64,000 nucleotides of DNA. Origin: Pseudomonas sp. PA15(2017). Its GTDB lineage: Bacteria; Pseudomonadota; Gammaproteobacteria; Pseudomonadales; Pseudomonadaceae. The notes under the pieces were generated by a model. That model was not told the DNA's origin, did no database searches, and saw nothing but the letters and a program-made list of their open reading frames with translations. Shown piece after piece: positions 19,383-28,270 of the stretch (within the stretch, counting starts at the first letter, position 1; every line of letters begins with the position of its first letter). The stretch is taken from contig NZ_MSXV01000056.1 in the NCBI RefSeq assembly GCF_001945395.1, positions 63,669-127,668 of the forward strand, in the 5' to 3' direction. The translations under genes were made by a program, and so were the position numbers.

Positions 19383-20276
19383 TTGCTTGATTACAAGTTG
19401 CTCGCCGCCCTGGCTGCGGTGGTCGAACAAGCCGGTTTCGAACGTGGTGCCCAGGTGTTGGGCTTGTCACAGTCGGCCGTGTCCCAGCGCATCAAGCTGC
19501 TGGAGGCGCGCATCGGCCAGCCGGTGCTGCTGCGAGCCGCGCCGCCGACGCCCACCGATGTCGGCCGGCGTTTGCTCAACCATGTGCAGCAGGTGCGCCT
19601 GCTCGAGCGCGACCTGCAGCAGCAGGTGCCGGCCCTGGAAGCGGACGGCGAAACCCAGCGCCTGCGCATCGCCATCAATGCCGACAGCCTGGCGACCTGG
19701 TGGGCGAAGGCCGTGGCAGACTTCTGCGCCAGCCACCGGGTGTTGCTGGAACTGGTGGTGGAGGACCAGGAGGTCGGCCTCAAACGCATGCGTGCCGGCG
19801 ACGTGGCCGCTTGCGTGTGCGCCGCGGAACGGCCGGTATCCGGTGCGCGCAGCCTGGCACTGGGCGCCATGCGCTATCGGGCCATGGCCAGCCCGGCGTT
19901 CATCGCTCGGCACTTTTCCGGCGGCGTGAGCGCCGAGCGCATCGGCCAGGTGCCAGCCATCGTGTTCGGCCCCGATGACCAGTTGCAGCACCGTTACCTG
20001 AACGAACTCGGCCTGTCGGGCAGCTTCCTGCACCACCTGTGCCCATCTTCCGAAGGCTTCATGCACCTGACCGCCGAAGGGCTGGGCTGGGGCATGGTGC
20101 CCGAGCCGCAGGTGATCGAGGCGATGGCCCGTGGCGAACTGGTCGAGCTGCTCCCCGGGCGGCCCATCGACGTGCCGCTTTACTGGCACCACTGGCGCAA
20201 TGGCGGTGACTTGCTCGACCAGCTCACCCGGCACCTGCAACGCCATGCCGGTAATTATCTGGTGCCGCTGGTGTGA
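19383..20276 (+). CDS. argP: LysR-family regulator ArgP (IciA)
   Basis: 297 aa from a TTG start with AGGA seven bases upstream. The N-terminal winged helix-turn-helix (LAAVVEQAGFERGAQVLGLSQSAVSQRIKLLEARIGQPVLLR) is followed by a periplasmic-binding-type effector domain with HLTAEGLGWGMVPE. ArgP senses lysine/arginine and controls the divergent argO exporter. The 121-bp shared upstream region holds an AT-rich patch (ataagaaaaacaaatag) suitable for the regulator. Confidence 0.92.
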   Translation: MLDYKLLAALAAVVEQAGFERGAQVLGLSQSAVSQRIKLLEARIGQPVLLRAAPPTPTDVGRRLLNHVQQVRLLERDLQQQVPALEADGETQRLRIAINADSLATWWAKAVADFCASHRVLLELVVEDQEVGLKRMRAGDVAACVCAAERPVSGARSLALGAMRYRAMASPAFIARHFSGGVSAERIGQVPAIVFGPDDQLQHRYLNELGLSGSFLHHLCPSSEGFMHLTAEGLGWGMVPEPQVIEAMARGELVELLPGRPIDVPLYWHHWRNGGDLLDQLTRHLQRHAGNYLVPLV

Positions 20277-20334
20277 GCGAAGCTGCCGCGATCCGCACAA
20301 CGTCTTATAGTGCGCGCAGCAGCGGGCGGAGGGC

Positions 20335-21324
20335 ATGATGAAGATTCTGGTCACCGGAGCAAGCGGGTTCATTGGCGGGCGCTTCGCGCGGTTCGCCCTC
20401 GAACAGGGCCTGGACGTGCGCGTCACTGGCCGCCGCGAGGAGGCGTTCGAGCACCTGATTCGCCGGGGGGCGCAGTTCATGCCCGGCGATCTGGCCGATC
20501 CCGAGCTGGCGCTATCGCTGTGCCGCGACGTCGAGGTGGTGTTGCACTGCGCCGGCGCCGTGGGTGTGTGGGGGCGCTACGAGTATTTCCACCAGGGCAA
20601 CGTGGTGCTCACCGAGAACGTCATCGAGGCCTGCCTCAAGCGTGGCGTGCGTCGTCTGGTGCACCTGTCCTCGCCGTCGATCTATTTCGATGGTCGCGAT
20701 CACCTCGGCCTGCGCGAGGAACAGGTGCCCAAGCGCTTCGCCAACCATTACGCGCGCACCAAATTCCTCGCCGAGCAGCGTCTGTTCGGCGCCCAGGAAT
20801 TCGGCCTGGAAGTGCTGGCGCTGCGCCCGCGCTTCGTCACCGGGGCGGGGGACGTGAGCATCTTTCCGCGGATGATCGCCCTGCAGCGCAAGGGCCGCCT
20901 GGCGATCATCGGCAACGGCCTCAACAAGGTCGATTTCACCAGCGTGCACAACCTCAACGATGCGCTGTTCGGCGCCTTGCTGGCTGCCGGGCCGGCGCTC
21001 GGCAAGGCTTATAACGTCAGCAATGGCGCGTCGCTGCCGCTCTGGGACGTGGTCAACTACGTGCTGCGGCAGCTGGAGTTGCCGCCGGTTACCCGTCATG
21101 TACCGGTGGCCCTGGCGCGCAGCCTGGCCGCTGGCAGTGAAGGCGTATGCAGCCTGCTGCCCGGTCGCCCCGAGCCGGTGCTGACGCGCCTGGCAGTGGA
21201 CGTGATGAGCCGCGACTTCTCCCTGGACATCAGCCAGGCCCGCGAGCATCTGGACTACCAGGCGAGCCACGGCCTGTGGCCGGCGTTGGACGAGTTCTGT
21301 CGCTGGTGGAAGGCGCAAGGCTAG
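20335..21324 (+). CDS. NAD(P)-dependent epimerase/dehydratase (extended SDR)
   Basis: 329 aa. Rossmann motif TGASGFIG (G8, G11, G14) and the YxxxK pair (Y139, K143 in NHYARTKFL) with an upstream Ser-rich block LSSPSIYF. C-terminal segments resemble 3-beta-hydroxysteroid dehydrogenase/isomerase-like or nucleoside-sugar epimerases. Substrate unknown. ATGATG gives two possible starts (20335, 20338). It follows argP with 58 bp between. Confidence 0.85.
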   Translation: MMKILVTGASGFIGGRFARFALEQGLDVRVTGRREEAFEHLIRRGAQFMPGDLADPELALSLCRDVEVVLHCAGAVGVWGRYEYFHQGNVVLTENVIEACLKRGVRRLVHLSSPSIYFDGRDHLGLREEQVPKRFANHYARTKFLAEQRLFGAQEFGLEVLALRPRFVTGAGDVSIFPRMIALQRKGRLAIIGNGLNKVDFTSVHNLNDALFGALLAAGPALGKAYNVSNGASLPLWDVVNYVLRQLELPPVTRHVPVALARSLAAGSEGVCSLLPGRPEPVLTRLAVDVMSRDFSLDISQAREHLDYQASHGLWPALDEFCRWWKAQG

Positions 21325-21492
21325 CTGTGATCCAGGGCCGCCGCGGAACCCGAGTCGCCCACCACGTGTCTCTGTGCCCGATACAGGCCGTCGCGACACG
21401 TCGATTACTGGCACTACGACACCCAAGCGCCATCCATGAATCGGTATACTGCGCGGCACTTGCCTCCACCGTGGTTTTCTCAAGGTCCCCAC

Positions 21493-22365
21493 ATGCGTAA
21501 CGATGCCCACGACGAATTCGATGACGTACCCAGCCTGACACCGGATCGCCGCGATCAGGACGATTTCGAGCCCGAACCGCAACCCTACGCCCGTAACGGC
21601 GCAACCTCGCGCAAGGCCAAGGCGCCGCGCTCGGCCAGCACCGGGCCGCTGTGGGCACTGGTTGGCGCCCTGAGCATTGCCCTGGCGGGCCTGGGCTGGT
21701 GGAGCTTCCAGCAGATCAGCCTGATGGAGCAGCAACTGGTGGCCACCCAGGAGAGCTTCGCGCGTATCAGCGAGGAAGCCGCCGGACGCATTCAGGCTAT
21801 TTCCGGCAAGGTAGTCGCCGCCGAATCGACCTCCACCAGCGGCAGCGAAGCGCTGAAACTGCAAGTGCGCCAGTTGGAGAGCAAGCTGAACGAGCTGAGC
21901 AAGCAGCAGCAAGCCGCGGGCGGCCAGCAGAGCGGGCAGGACAAGCGCATCGAGCAACTGGTCGCCGACCTCAAGACCCAGCAGGGCGACGCCGGCAAAT
22001 ACGACGACAGCTTGAAAACCCTGGGCAGTGGCCAGGACACCCTGAAAACCGAACTGGCCGCCGTGAAAACCGAGCTGGCTTCGTTGAAGAGCAGCCAGGG
22101 TGATGCCGGCAAGCTGGCCACTCAGGTCAAGAACCTGGCGGGTGAAGTCGAGGCGCTGAAGAAGGCCGGTAACGCCAACGCCGCGGTCGAGCGTCTGGAG
22201 CAGGACATGCTGGTACTCAAGAGCCAGCTCGACAACCGCCCGGGCACCAGCAGCAATGCCGGCAGCACCGCGGAGTTCGACGCCTTCCGTGCGCAGACCA
22301 CCCGTAGCGTCAATACCCTGCAGGCGCAGATACAAAATTTGCAGCAGCAGATCGACGCTCGCTGA
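21493..22365 (+). CDS. Single-pass inner-membrane protein with long coiled coil
   Basis: 290 aa from the ATG at 21493 with AAGGT upstream. A charged cytoplasmic tail of about 55 residues precedes one membrane span (PLWALVGALSIALAGLGWW). The remainder is a periplasmic coiled coil with repeated units such as LKTELAAVKTELASLKSSQGDAGKL and low-complexity Gln runs. No enzymatic motif is seen. Its place beside the epimerase matches the PA4360-PA4361 region of P. aeruginosa. Its TGA stop is the first codon of a repeated module (see 22366). Confidence 0.8.
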   Translation: MRNDAHDEFDDVPSLTPDRRDQDDFEPEPQPYARNGATSRKAKAPRSASTGPLWALVGALSIALAGLGWWSFQQISLMEQQLVATQESFARISEEAAGRIQAISGKVVAAESTSTSGSEALKLQVRQLESKLNELSKQQQAAGGQQSGQDKRIEQLVADLKTQQGDAGKYDDSLKTLGSGQDTLKTELAAVKTELASLKSSQGDAGKLATQVKNLAGEVEALKKAGNANAAVERLEQDMLVLKSQLDNRPGTSSNAGSTAEFDAFRAQTTRSVNTLQAQIQNLQQQIDAR

Positions 22366-22412
22366 GAACCTGTTCAAAGTCTTCAAGCCGAGGTTCGGCG
22401 ATTTGGCCGCTA
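22366..22412 (+). repeat. Post-stop repeat module, copy 1
   Basis: Starts directly after the TGA of the preceding gene: gaacctgttcaaagtc, then ttcaagccgaggttcggcga and tttggcc. It matches the sequences right after the stop codons at 43708 (plus) and 55714 (minus) and a partial copy at 55501. A REP palindrome follows 19 bases later. Confidence 0.75.
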
Positions 22413-22431
22413 AGTGGGGCGCAGTAACCGT

Positions 22432-22485
22432 GGGAGCGCTCACTCCATGCCCGCGAAAAATCACGGGCATGGAGTGAGCGCTCCC
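22432..22485. repeat. REP palindrome pair with perfect 22-bp stem
   Basis: gggagcgctcactccatgcc and its mate pair perfectly over 22 bp around a 10-base loop cgaaaaatca. It carries the common REP core catgcccg. Function may be mRNA 3'-end protection or gyrase/IHF binding, as known for REPs; here this is inferred. Confidence 0.9.
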
Positions 22486-22533
22486 GTCCGCCCCTGCCTT
22501 GCAGCAGCCTCTGTCATGTTCAGCGCGTCGCCA

Positions 22534-22574
22534 GCCAACAAAAAGCCCGCGTTTTACGCGGGCTTTTTGTTGGC
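22534..22574. terminator. Bidirectional intrinsic terminator between convergent genes
   Basis: gccaacaaaaagcccgcg and acgcgggctttttgttggc form a long perfect stem around a TTTT-containing loop. A/T runs on both sides of the GC core serve the plus-strand transcript and xenB on the minus strand. Confidence 0.93.
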
Positions 22575-22585
22575 GCTGATGAGGC

Positions 22586-23635
22586 TTACAGACGCGGGTA
22601 GTCGATATAGCCAACCGGGCCGGAACCGTAGAAGGTTTCCTTGTGCGGCTCGTTCAGCGGTGCGTCCTGGCGCAGGCGCTCTGGCAGATCCGGGTTGGCG
22701 ATGAAGGGCACACCGAACGCCACGGCGTCGGCCTTGCCACTGGCCAGCCAGGCGTTGGCCTGATTCTTGGTGAAGCCTTCGTTGGCGATGAACACGCCGC
22801 CGAACGCCTCTTTCAGGCTCGGCGACAGGCTGTCGTCGGCTTCGTGCTCACGGGCGCAGAGGAAGGCGATATTGCGCTTGCCCAGCTCGCGTGCCACATA
22901 GGTGAAGGTTTCGGTGCGGTTGGAGTCGCCCATGTCGTGGCTGTCGGCACGAGGCGCCAGGTGCACGCCCACGCGGCCCGGCTCCCAGACGCCAAGTACC
23001 GCATCGGTGATTTCCAGCAGCAGGCGGGCACGGTTTTCCAGGCTGCCGCCGTAGTTGTCGGTGCGCTTGTTGGTGCCGTCTTGCAGGAACTGGTCGATCA
23101 GGTAACCGTTGGCCGCGTGGATTTCCACACCGTCGAAGCCGGCGGCCTTGGCGTTCTCGGCGCCCTGGCGGTAGGCCTCGATGACCTCGGCGATTTCTTC
23201 GCTTTCCAGCGCGCGTGGGGTCACGAAGTCCTTCATCGGGCGGATCAGGCTGACATGCCCGGCGGGCTTGATGGCGCTGGGGGCTACCGGCAGTTCGCCG
23301 CCCAGGTAGACCGGGTCGGAAATGCGGCCCACGTGCCACAGCTGTAGGACGATCTTGCCGCCGTTGGCATGCACGGCCTTGGTCACGCCACTCCAGCCGC
23401 GTACCTGGTCGTCGGACCAGATACCGGGGGTGTTCGGGTAGCCCACGCCCATCGGCGTGACCGAAGTGGCCTCGCTGATGATCAGACCGGCGGAGGCGCG
23501 CTGTACGTAATACTCGGCCATCAGGGCATTGGGCACGCGGCCTTCGTCTGCGCGGCAGCGGGTCAGGGGAGCCATGATGACGCGGTTGGCGAGTTCCAGA
23601 TCGCCGATCTTGATGGGGTCGAACAGTGTGGTCAT
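22586..23635 (-). CDS. xenB: Ene-reductase of the old yellow enzyme family (xenobiotic reductase B)
   Basis: 349 aa from the ATG at 23635. FMN-dependent reductase: LFDPIKIGDLELANRVIMAPLTRCRA start, substrate-binding HAANGYLIDQFLQDGTNKRTDNYGGS, and the C-terminal FGVPFIANPDLPERL. It reduces electrophilic alkenes, nitrate esters and similar compounds with NADPH. The same length and context (an ArsR regulator just upstream) are found at PA4354-PA4356. Cytoplasmic. It is separated from the arsR stop by 77 bp and is likely cotranscribed. Confidence 0.93.
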   Translation of the reverse strand: MTTLFDPIKIGDLELANRVIMAPLTRCRADEGRVPNALMAEYYVQRASAGLIISEATSVTPMGVGYPNTPGIWSDDQVRGWSGVTKAVHANGGKIVLQLWHVGRISDPVYLGGELPVAPSAIKPAGHVSLIRPMKDFVTPRALESEEIAEVIEAYRQGAENAKAAGFDGVEIHAANGYLIDQFLQDGTNKRTDNYGGSLENRARLLLEITDAVLGVWEPGRVGVHLAPRADSHDMGDSNRTETFTYVARELGKRNIAFLCAREHEADDSLSPSLKEAFGGVFIANEGFTKNQANAWLASGKADAVAFGVPFIANPDLPERLRQDAPLNEPHKETFYGSGPVGYIDYPRL

Positions 23636-23712
23636 TGCCTGAATCCTCGAATCATTCGCTCGGTAAGGGTTGTTGGATGGGGTGAACAGGTCGGGTTGCG
23701 ATGGCATCGAGC

Positions 23713-24024
23713 TCATAGCTCACGGTCGATCCGCTCGACAAAGGCCGCGATGGTCGCGTCGTTGCGTTTGAAGAAATTCCACTGGCCGACCTTGCGACTG
23801 GTCACCAGGCCGGCGCGCTGCAAAGTGGCCAGATGCGCGGAGACCGTGGATTGCGAGAGCCCCGTGCGCTCGTCGAACTTGCCGGCGCATACACCGATGT
23901 CGAAGGAGTGGTCAGGCTGCACGAAGTAAGCCTCCGGCTCTTTCAGCCAGCGCAGGATGTCTCTGCGCACCGGGTGGGCCAGGGCCTTGATCACTTCGTC
24001 GAGGTCGATGTCGTTATTGCTCAT
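23713..24024 (-). CDS. ArsR-family regulator
   Basis: 103 aa from the ATG at 24024 with AGGAG five bases upstream. Winged helix-turn-helix: VIKALAHPVRRDILRWLKEPE, then LSQSTVSAHLATLQRAGLVTSRKVGQWNFFKRN. A Cys (VCAGKF) lies before the recognition helix and could serve as the sensing residue for electrophiles, which is inference. As the first gene before xenB it probably represses the pair. Confidence 0.9.
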   Translation of the reverse strand: MSNNDIDLDEVIKALAHPVRRDILRWLKEPEAYFVQPDHSFDIGVCAGKFDERTGLSQSTVSAHLATLQRAGLVTSRKVGQWNFFKRNDATIAAFVERIDREL

Positions 24025-24182
24025 CGGGTCTCCTGCCAATTGCCCTGTAACGCCGTATCGCGATGGGGCGAACTTTATATCGAGACTTGGCGATATACAG
24101 ATCGTTCAAGCAGATAGTGCATATCGACCGGCATGATGACGCGCCCCTCGCCGTGGCCGGGGCGAGGCTTTAAGCTGGCGCG

Positions 24183-24773
24183 ATGAACTACCTCGCTCAC
24201 CTTCACCTGGGCGGCGACGCGCCCGCTGAACTGCTTGGCAGCCTGTATGGCGATTTCGTCAAGGGGCCGCTGGCTGGGCAGTGGCCGGCCGCCATCGAGG
24301 CGGGTATCGCGCTGCACCGGCGCATCGATGCCTTTACCGACAGCCATCCGCTGCAGGCCCGGGCGCGGGCACGCTTTCCAGTCGAGCGTCGGCGGGTGGC
24401 CGGCATCTTTCTCGACCTGTTCTTCGATCACTGTCTGGCCCGCGACTGGCAGCACTACAGCGATCAGCCGCTGCAGCGGTTCACCGACCGTGTCTATCAG
24501 GTGCTGGCCGCCGAGCCGCAACTACCCGGCAGCCTGCAACACATCGCCCCGCGCATGGCGGCCCAGGACTGGCTAGGCAGTTACGAGCAATTCGAGGTGC
24601 TGGGGCAGGTGATCGCCGGTATGTCCCGGCGCCTGTCGCGACCGGGTCTGCTGGACGGCGGGCTGGACGATCTGCGTCGTCTCTACGAGCCGTTGAGCGA
24701 GGATTTCAGCGCCTTCTATCCGGAACTGATGGCCTTCGCCCGCGAGCAACGCGAGGCGCTGCCCGGTCGTTGA
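24183..24773 (+). CDS. acpH: Acyl carrier protein phosphodiesterase
   Basis: 196 aa. AcpH removes the 4'-phosphopantetheine prosthetic group from holo-ACP. The start MNYLAHLHLGGDAPAELLGSLYGDFVKG, the block GIALHRRIDAFTDSHP and the DLFFDHCLARDW metal-binding segment are diagnostic of this HD-like fold. Length fits the family (about 193 aa). It is the counterpart of PA4353. Cytoplasmic. Confidence 0.92.
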   Translation: MNYLAHLHLGGDAPAELLGSLYGDFVKGPLAGQWPAAIEAGIALHRRIDAFTDSHPLQARARARFPVERRRVAGIFLDLFFDHCLARDWQHYSDQPLQRFTDRVYQVLAAEPQLPGSLQHIAPRMAAQDWLGSYEQFEVLGQVIAGMSRRLSRPGLLDGGLDDLRRLYEPLSEDFSAFYPELMAFAREQREALPGR

Positions 24774-24791
24774 GTAATCCGCTGCCGGGAA

Positions 24792-25730
24792 TCAGCCTTG
24801 GCCGGAACCGTTCTGTAGTTTGTCGAACAGCGTCGCATCGACCTTCTTGCGGCGCGCGCCTTCCAGGTGCGCGCGCATGCGGTCGGCGGCGGCGAGGCGG
24901 TCGCCCTGTTCGATCAGGTCGAGGATTTCCAGGTGCTGTTCGACCTGGGCGCGGCGATGTTCACGAGACACGTCCACGCGATATTCGACCAGGCGGCGCA
25001 GGCGATCCAGGCGCTTGAGCGACTGCAGCAGAAAGCGGTTGCCGGAGAACCCGGCGATGATCTCGTGGAAGCGCGAGTTGGCTTCGTAGAGCTCCTCGAT
25101 GGTCATGCTCAGGTAACCGCCCTCGGCGATGAACGCCTGCTGCTTGCGGCAGCTGGCCAGCAGTTCGCGATCGACCTGGAAGGTCGGCGACAAAAGCCCC
25201 GCCGGCTCGATGATCGAGCGAAAGGCGAAGCTCTCCTCATACGCCTCGATCGAGTCGATCACCGGCAGCATCTTCCAGCCCTGGCCGCTGCGCTGTTCGG
25301 CCCAGCCTTCCTGCTGCATGCGCAGCAGCGCCGCACGCAGCTCGGCCCGTGACACGTCGAACTGGCGCATCAGCTCGATCTCGGTGAACTGCTCGGGCAA
25401 TTGTCGCGACAGGCGCAGGGCGACGAAGCGGCGATACACCGAATCCTCCTCGGCCTCGGCGATTTCCTGTACCAGCTCGTTGAGCTCATCAGCCGCCTGG
25501 GCGAGGAAGAAGCCGCGGTTGCGATCGTGCTTGAGCATGCCGCGTTCGGCGAGGTGATTGAGCACGAACTTCACCGGTGTGCGCGAGGTGCTCAGCGTGT
25601 GTGCCAGGTGCGACTCGACCAGGTGATGGCCAATGGGCAGGCGCTCGCGGCGCACGTAGGCGATGACCTCGCGAGCGACGCGCTTCTGCAGGGCAGTGAG
25701 AACCGCTGAAGGGGAGTTGTCCTGGGCCAT
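24792..25730 (-). CDS. GntR-family transcriptional regulator
   Basis: 312 aa from the ATG at 25730; an ATG at 25796 is also in frame and neither has a strong ribosome site. N-terminal wHTH (ALQKRVAREVIAYVRRERLPIGHHLVESHLAHTLSTSRTPVKFVLNHLAERG). A second wHTH-like segment at mid-protein (MRQFDVSRAELRAALLRMQQEGW) precedes an FCD-type helical effector domain (RFHEIIAGFSGNRFLLQSLKRL). It is divergent from an AbrB-type membrane protein, which it probably controls. Confidence 0.85.
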   Translation of the reverse strand: MAQDNSPSAVLTALQKRVAREVIAYVRRERLPIGHHLVESHLAHTLSTSRTPVKFVLNHLAERGMLKHDRNRGFFLAQAADELNELVQEIAEAEEDSVYRRFVALRLSRQLPEQFTEIELMRQFDVSRAELRAALLRMQQEGWAEQRSGQGWKMLPVIDSIEAYEESFAFRSIIEPAGLLSPTFQVDRELLASCRKQQAFIAEGGYLSMTIEELYEANSRFHEIIAGFSGNRFLLQSLKRLDRLRRLVEYRVDVSREHRRAQVEQHLEILDLIEQGDRLAAADRMRAHLEGARRKKVDATLFDKLQNGSGQG

Positions 25731-25852
25731 GGCGATGAACGTCGATTCCTGTACCGGTTGATGCGCCTGCGCTGATCGGCTCGGCAGGCGCTGCATTCTG
25801 CTACGTAATCGGGGCCACGGAAAGATGCCGGGAGGTTAGCGGTTTTCAACTT

Positions 25853-25887
25853 CTATTGTCTTTTATGCGTCTAAAGATCAATAATAG
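25853..25887. promoter_or_regulatory. Candidate operator between gntR and the AbrB transporter
   Basis: CTATTGTCTTT faces AAAGATCAATAATAG in an AT-rich patch, forming an imperfect dyad (left arm lacks a few bases) around tatgcgtct. It lies in the shared upstream region of the divergent pair, a usual place for GntR autoregulation. Confidence 0.4.
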
Positions 25888-26061
25888 GCATGTCGAACCA
25901 CGAGGCCAGCGCTGAATTTAATCAATGAATGCCGCTGTGCTCGACAGGCTGTGAACAACGTAGCGATAAAAGACATCGAACAAGCAAGGCTTTCGTTCTC
26001 CGCGACCACCTCGAACTCGATCAATCACCAGGCCGCTGGTGCACGTACCGAAGGGGACGCA

Positions 26062-27111
26062 ATGTTCAAGACCCACTGGATCAATCACCTGGGAACACCG
26101 CTGGTCGGCGCCCTTGGGGCGGTGATCGCGACCCATATCGGCTGGCCGCTGCCCTGGATGATCGGCTCGCTGGTGGCAGTGATCCTGGTGCGTTGCTTCA
26201 GCACCTGGCAGTTGCAGCCGCTGCCGGGCGGGCGCAAGTTCGGTCAGTGGATCATCGGTATCGGCATCGGCCTGCATTTCACCCCGACGCTGGTCGCGCA
26301 GATCGCCGGGCACCTGGGGCCGATCATCATCGGCGCGCTGATCACCGTACTCAGCAGCATCGCCGGCGTGTGGTTCATGCGCCGCACCGGCGAGACCATG
26401 GCCACGGCGTACTTTTCCAGCATGCCGGGTGGCTCCAGCGAGATGGTCAACCTTGGCGCCCGCAATGGCGCCGAACTGACTCGCGTCGCGGCAGCGCAAA
26501 GCCTGCGGGTGGTGGCGGTAGTGCTGTTGGTACCGGCGGTGTTCAAGTTCCTGCTCGGCGATGGCGACGTTCACCTGCATGCCGTTCAAGCGGACTGGCC
26601 GTGGCTGGCGTTGATCATGCCGGTGGCCGGGTTGGCCGGCTGGCTGCTGCAACGCTACCGCCAGCCCAATCCCTGGTTGTTCGGCCCGCTACTGGTCAGC
26701 GCCGCCGCCAGCATCGGCTTCGACCTGAGCAGCACGCTGCCCGCCGGTGCCAGCCAGGTCGGCCAGCTGATGATCGGCAGCGCCCTGGGCTGCTTCTTCA
26801 ACCGTGCGTTCTTTCGCTACGCCCCATCATTCCTGGCACGCACGCTGGTTACCACGTTGGTGATGATGCTGGTGGCGTTCGTCGGCGCGGTACTGGTGGG
26901 TTGGGCGAGCGGGCTGGATATCCAGTCCCTGACGCTGGGGATGATGCCCGGCGGCATCGCCGAGATGAGCCTTACGGCCGAGACCCTGCAACTGGCGGTG
27001 CCGCTGGTGACGGCCATGCAGGTGGTGCGGCTGTTCCTGGTCCTGTTCCTGGCCGAGCCGATCTTCCGGCGCTGGCTGCAGAGTGATAGCCCGCAGTTGC
27101 GGCGGGCGTGA
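26062..27111 (+). CDS. AbrB-family inner-membrane protein (duplicated AbrB domain)
   Basis: 349 aa from the ATG at 26062 with AAGGGGA upstream. About ten membrane segments arranged as two homologous halves, each with a GG-containing motif (FSSMPGGSSEMV at mid-protein, LGMMPGGIAEMSLTAE near the end). This is the Gram-negative AbrB duplication family, unrelated to the Bacillus DNA-binding AbrB. Members are thought to be transporters or regulators of ammonia/small-molecule uptake, without firm assignment. Confidence 0.85.
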   Translation: MFKTHWINHLGTPLVGALGAVIATHIGWPLPWMIGSLVAVILVRCFSTWQLQPLPGGRKFGQWIIGIGIGLHFTPTLVAQIAGHLGPIIIGALITVLSSIAGVWFMRRTGETMATAYFSSMPGGSSEMVNLGARNGAELTRVAAAQSLRVVAVVLLVPAVFKFLLGDGDVHLHAVQADWPWLALIMPVAGLAGWLLQRYRQPNPWLFGPLLVSAAASIGFDLSSTLPAGASQVGQLMIGSALGCFFNRAFFRYAPSFLARTLVTTLVMMLVAFVGAVLVGWASGLDIQSLTLGMMPGGIAEMSLTAETLQLAVPLVTAMQVVRLFLVLFLAEPIFRRWLQSDSPQLRRA

Positions 27112-27176
27112 ACGATCTCTTGGTAATTCCAAGCACAGTGGTCGCGATGCAGTGAGAACGGACGTCAGTGCACTAC

Positions 27177-27243
27177 CTGTGGGAGCGGGCGGGGACGCCT
27201 AGTCCATGCCCGCGATTTTTTGTGCGCATGGCGCGATCCCACC
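27177..27243. repeat. REP palindrome pair (degenerate)
   Basis: ctgtgggagcgggcggggac faces catggcgcgatcccacc around catgcccgcga-ttttttg. It matches the copies at 9158 and 55570, with mismatches in the right arm. It is 65 bases after the AbrB gene. Confidence 0.8.
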
Positions 27244-27282
27244 ACTGCTGCAGTGCCTGAGCGTATGCAGGGATGCGCCGGG

Positions 27283-27310
27283 AAAGCTCGCGGCTAAAGC
27301 TGCTCCTACG
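27283..27310. repeat. REP of a second type
   Basis: The sequence aaagctcgcggctaaagctg followed by ctcctacg resembles the cgcggctaaagccgctcctac REP class of fluorescent pseudomonads. It is a single imperfect copy between the first REP pair and olsA. Confidence 0.55.
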
Positions 27311-27387
27311 CGTTCGCTGGGATTGCGCTTTTGCCTTGTCGCCCTTGCACCGCGGAACAATGAGTTCCCAGAAATCTTGAGCCGGCC

Positions 27388-28161
27388 CTAAGCCGCAGCC
27401 TGAGTTTCCGGCTGCTGCACCCCATACAGCGCCTCGCTCACTGCCGCCTGCGCCCGGCGGGCCAGTTCGTTGCGGTTGCCCGAGTCGCTGGCGATCGGCT
27501 CCAGCAAATGGATTTCCACTTCGGCCACGTCGCTGTTCATCAAGCGCAGCAAGTGCGAGAGCATGTCGTCGTCGCCGATGAAGGGCGCCACGTTGCAACG
27601 CTGGCCATCGCGCAAGTAGCGGATGGCGATGGGCTGCAGGTCGATGCCGCTTTCGATGGCGCTGCTCAGCAGGCGGCCATGGAAGGTGCGCAGGGCGGCG
27701 CCGTCGCAGGTGGTGCCTTCGGGGAAGATCAACAGGTGGCGGCCGCCGCTCAGGTGACGACCGAGCTGCTGGTTGAGCAGCCCGCCGTCCCCTGCACCGC
27801 GGCGGATGAACAGGGTGCCGGCCTTGTGCGCCAGCCAGCCGGCCAGCGGCCAGGTGCGTACCTCGGCCTTGGACAGGAACGACAGCGGCGCCAGCATGCC
27901 GATCAGCGGGATGTCGGTCCAGGAAATGTGATTACTCAGCCATAGCATCGGCTTGTGGGGCAGTTGCCCCTGCACACGAACGCGAAAGGGCAGGGCGTTG
28001 CCCAGACGTGCCAGCCACCAGCGGGTCAGGCGCTGGCGCAGGCCCATCAGATCACCGCGTATCAGGCGTTCGACCGGCACCAGCAAGGCGGCCAGCAGCG
28101 CACCTACTGCAAGCACTGCCGCCAGGCGGCTCAGGCGCAGGTAAAGACGCAGTTTGCTCAT
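27388..28161 (-). CDS. olsA: Lyso-ornithine lipid acyltransferase (PlsC family)
   Basis: 257 aa from the ATG at 28161. One N-terminal membrane anchor (about residues 12-30). Acyltransferase motif NHISWTD (H78, D83) and FPEGTT at 146-151 are intact. It adds the second acyl chain to lyso-ornithine lipid. The OlsB-type gene lies upstream on the same strand with 109 bp between, the order known at PA4350-PA4351. Ornithine lipids replace phospholipids under phosphate limitation. Confidence 0.9.
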   Translation of the reverse strand: MSKLRLYLRLSRLAAVLAVGALLAALLVPVERLIRGDLMGLRQRLTRWWLARLGNALPFRVRVQGQLPHKPMLWLSNHISWTDIPLIGMLAPLSFLSKAEVRTWPLAGWLAHKAGTLFIRRGAGDGGLLNQQLGRHLSGGRHLLIFPEGTTCDGAALRTFHGRLLSSAIESGIDLQPIAIRYLRDGQRCNVAPFIGDDDMLSHLLRLMNSDVAEVEIHLLEPIASDSGNRNELARRAQAAVSEALYGVQQPETQAAA

Positions 28162-28270
28162 GGGGTTTTCGGCCTGGAAGAGAGAGGAGAAGGGCGCGCG
28201 CCACACAGCAGACACACGCTGCCCGGCACGGCATTTCTACCGCGCCGGCGCGCCGTGGGCAAGTCGTCGA

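Noticed and set aside
22432..22485. REP hairpin taken as a transcription terminator
   Set aside because: No T-run follows, and a proper bidirectional terminator lies at 22534-22574.
20512..22614. A 700-codon open frame on the minus strand over the epimerase and coiled-coil genes
   Set aside because: It is the mirror of two well-supported plus-strand genes; its protein is low-complexity and matches no domain. High GC content makes such antisense frames common.
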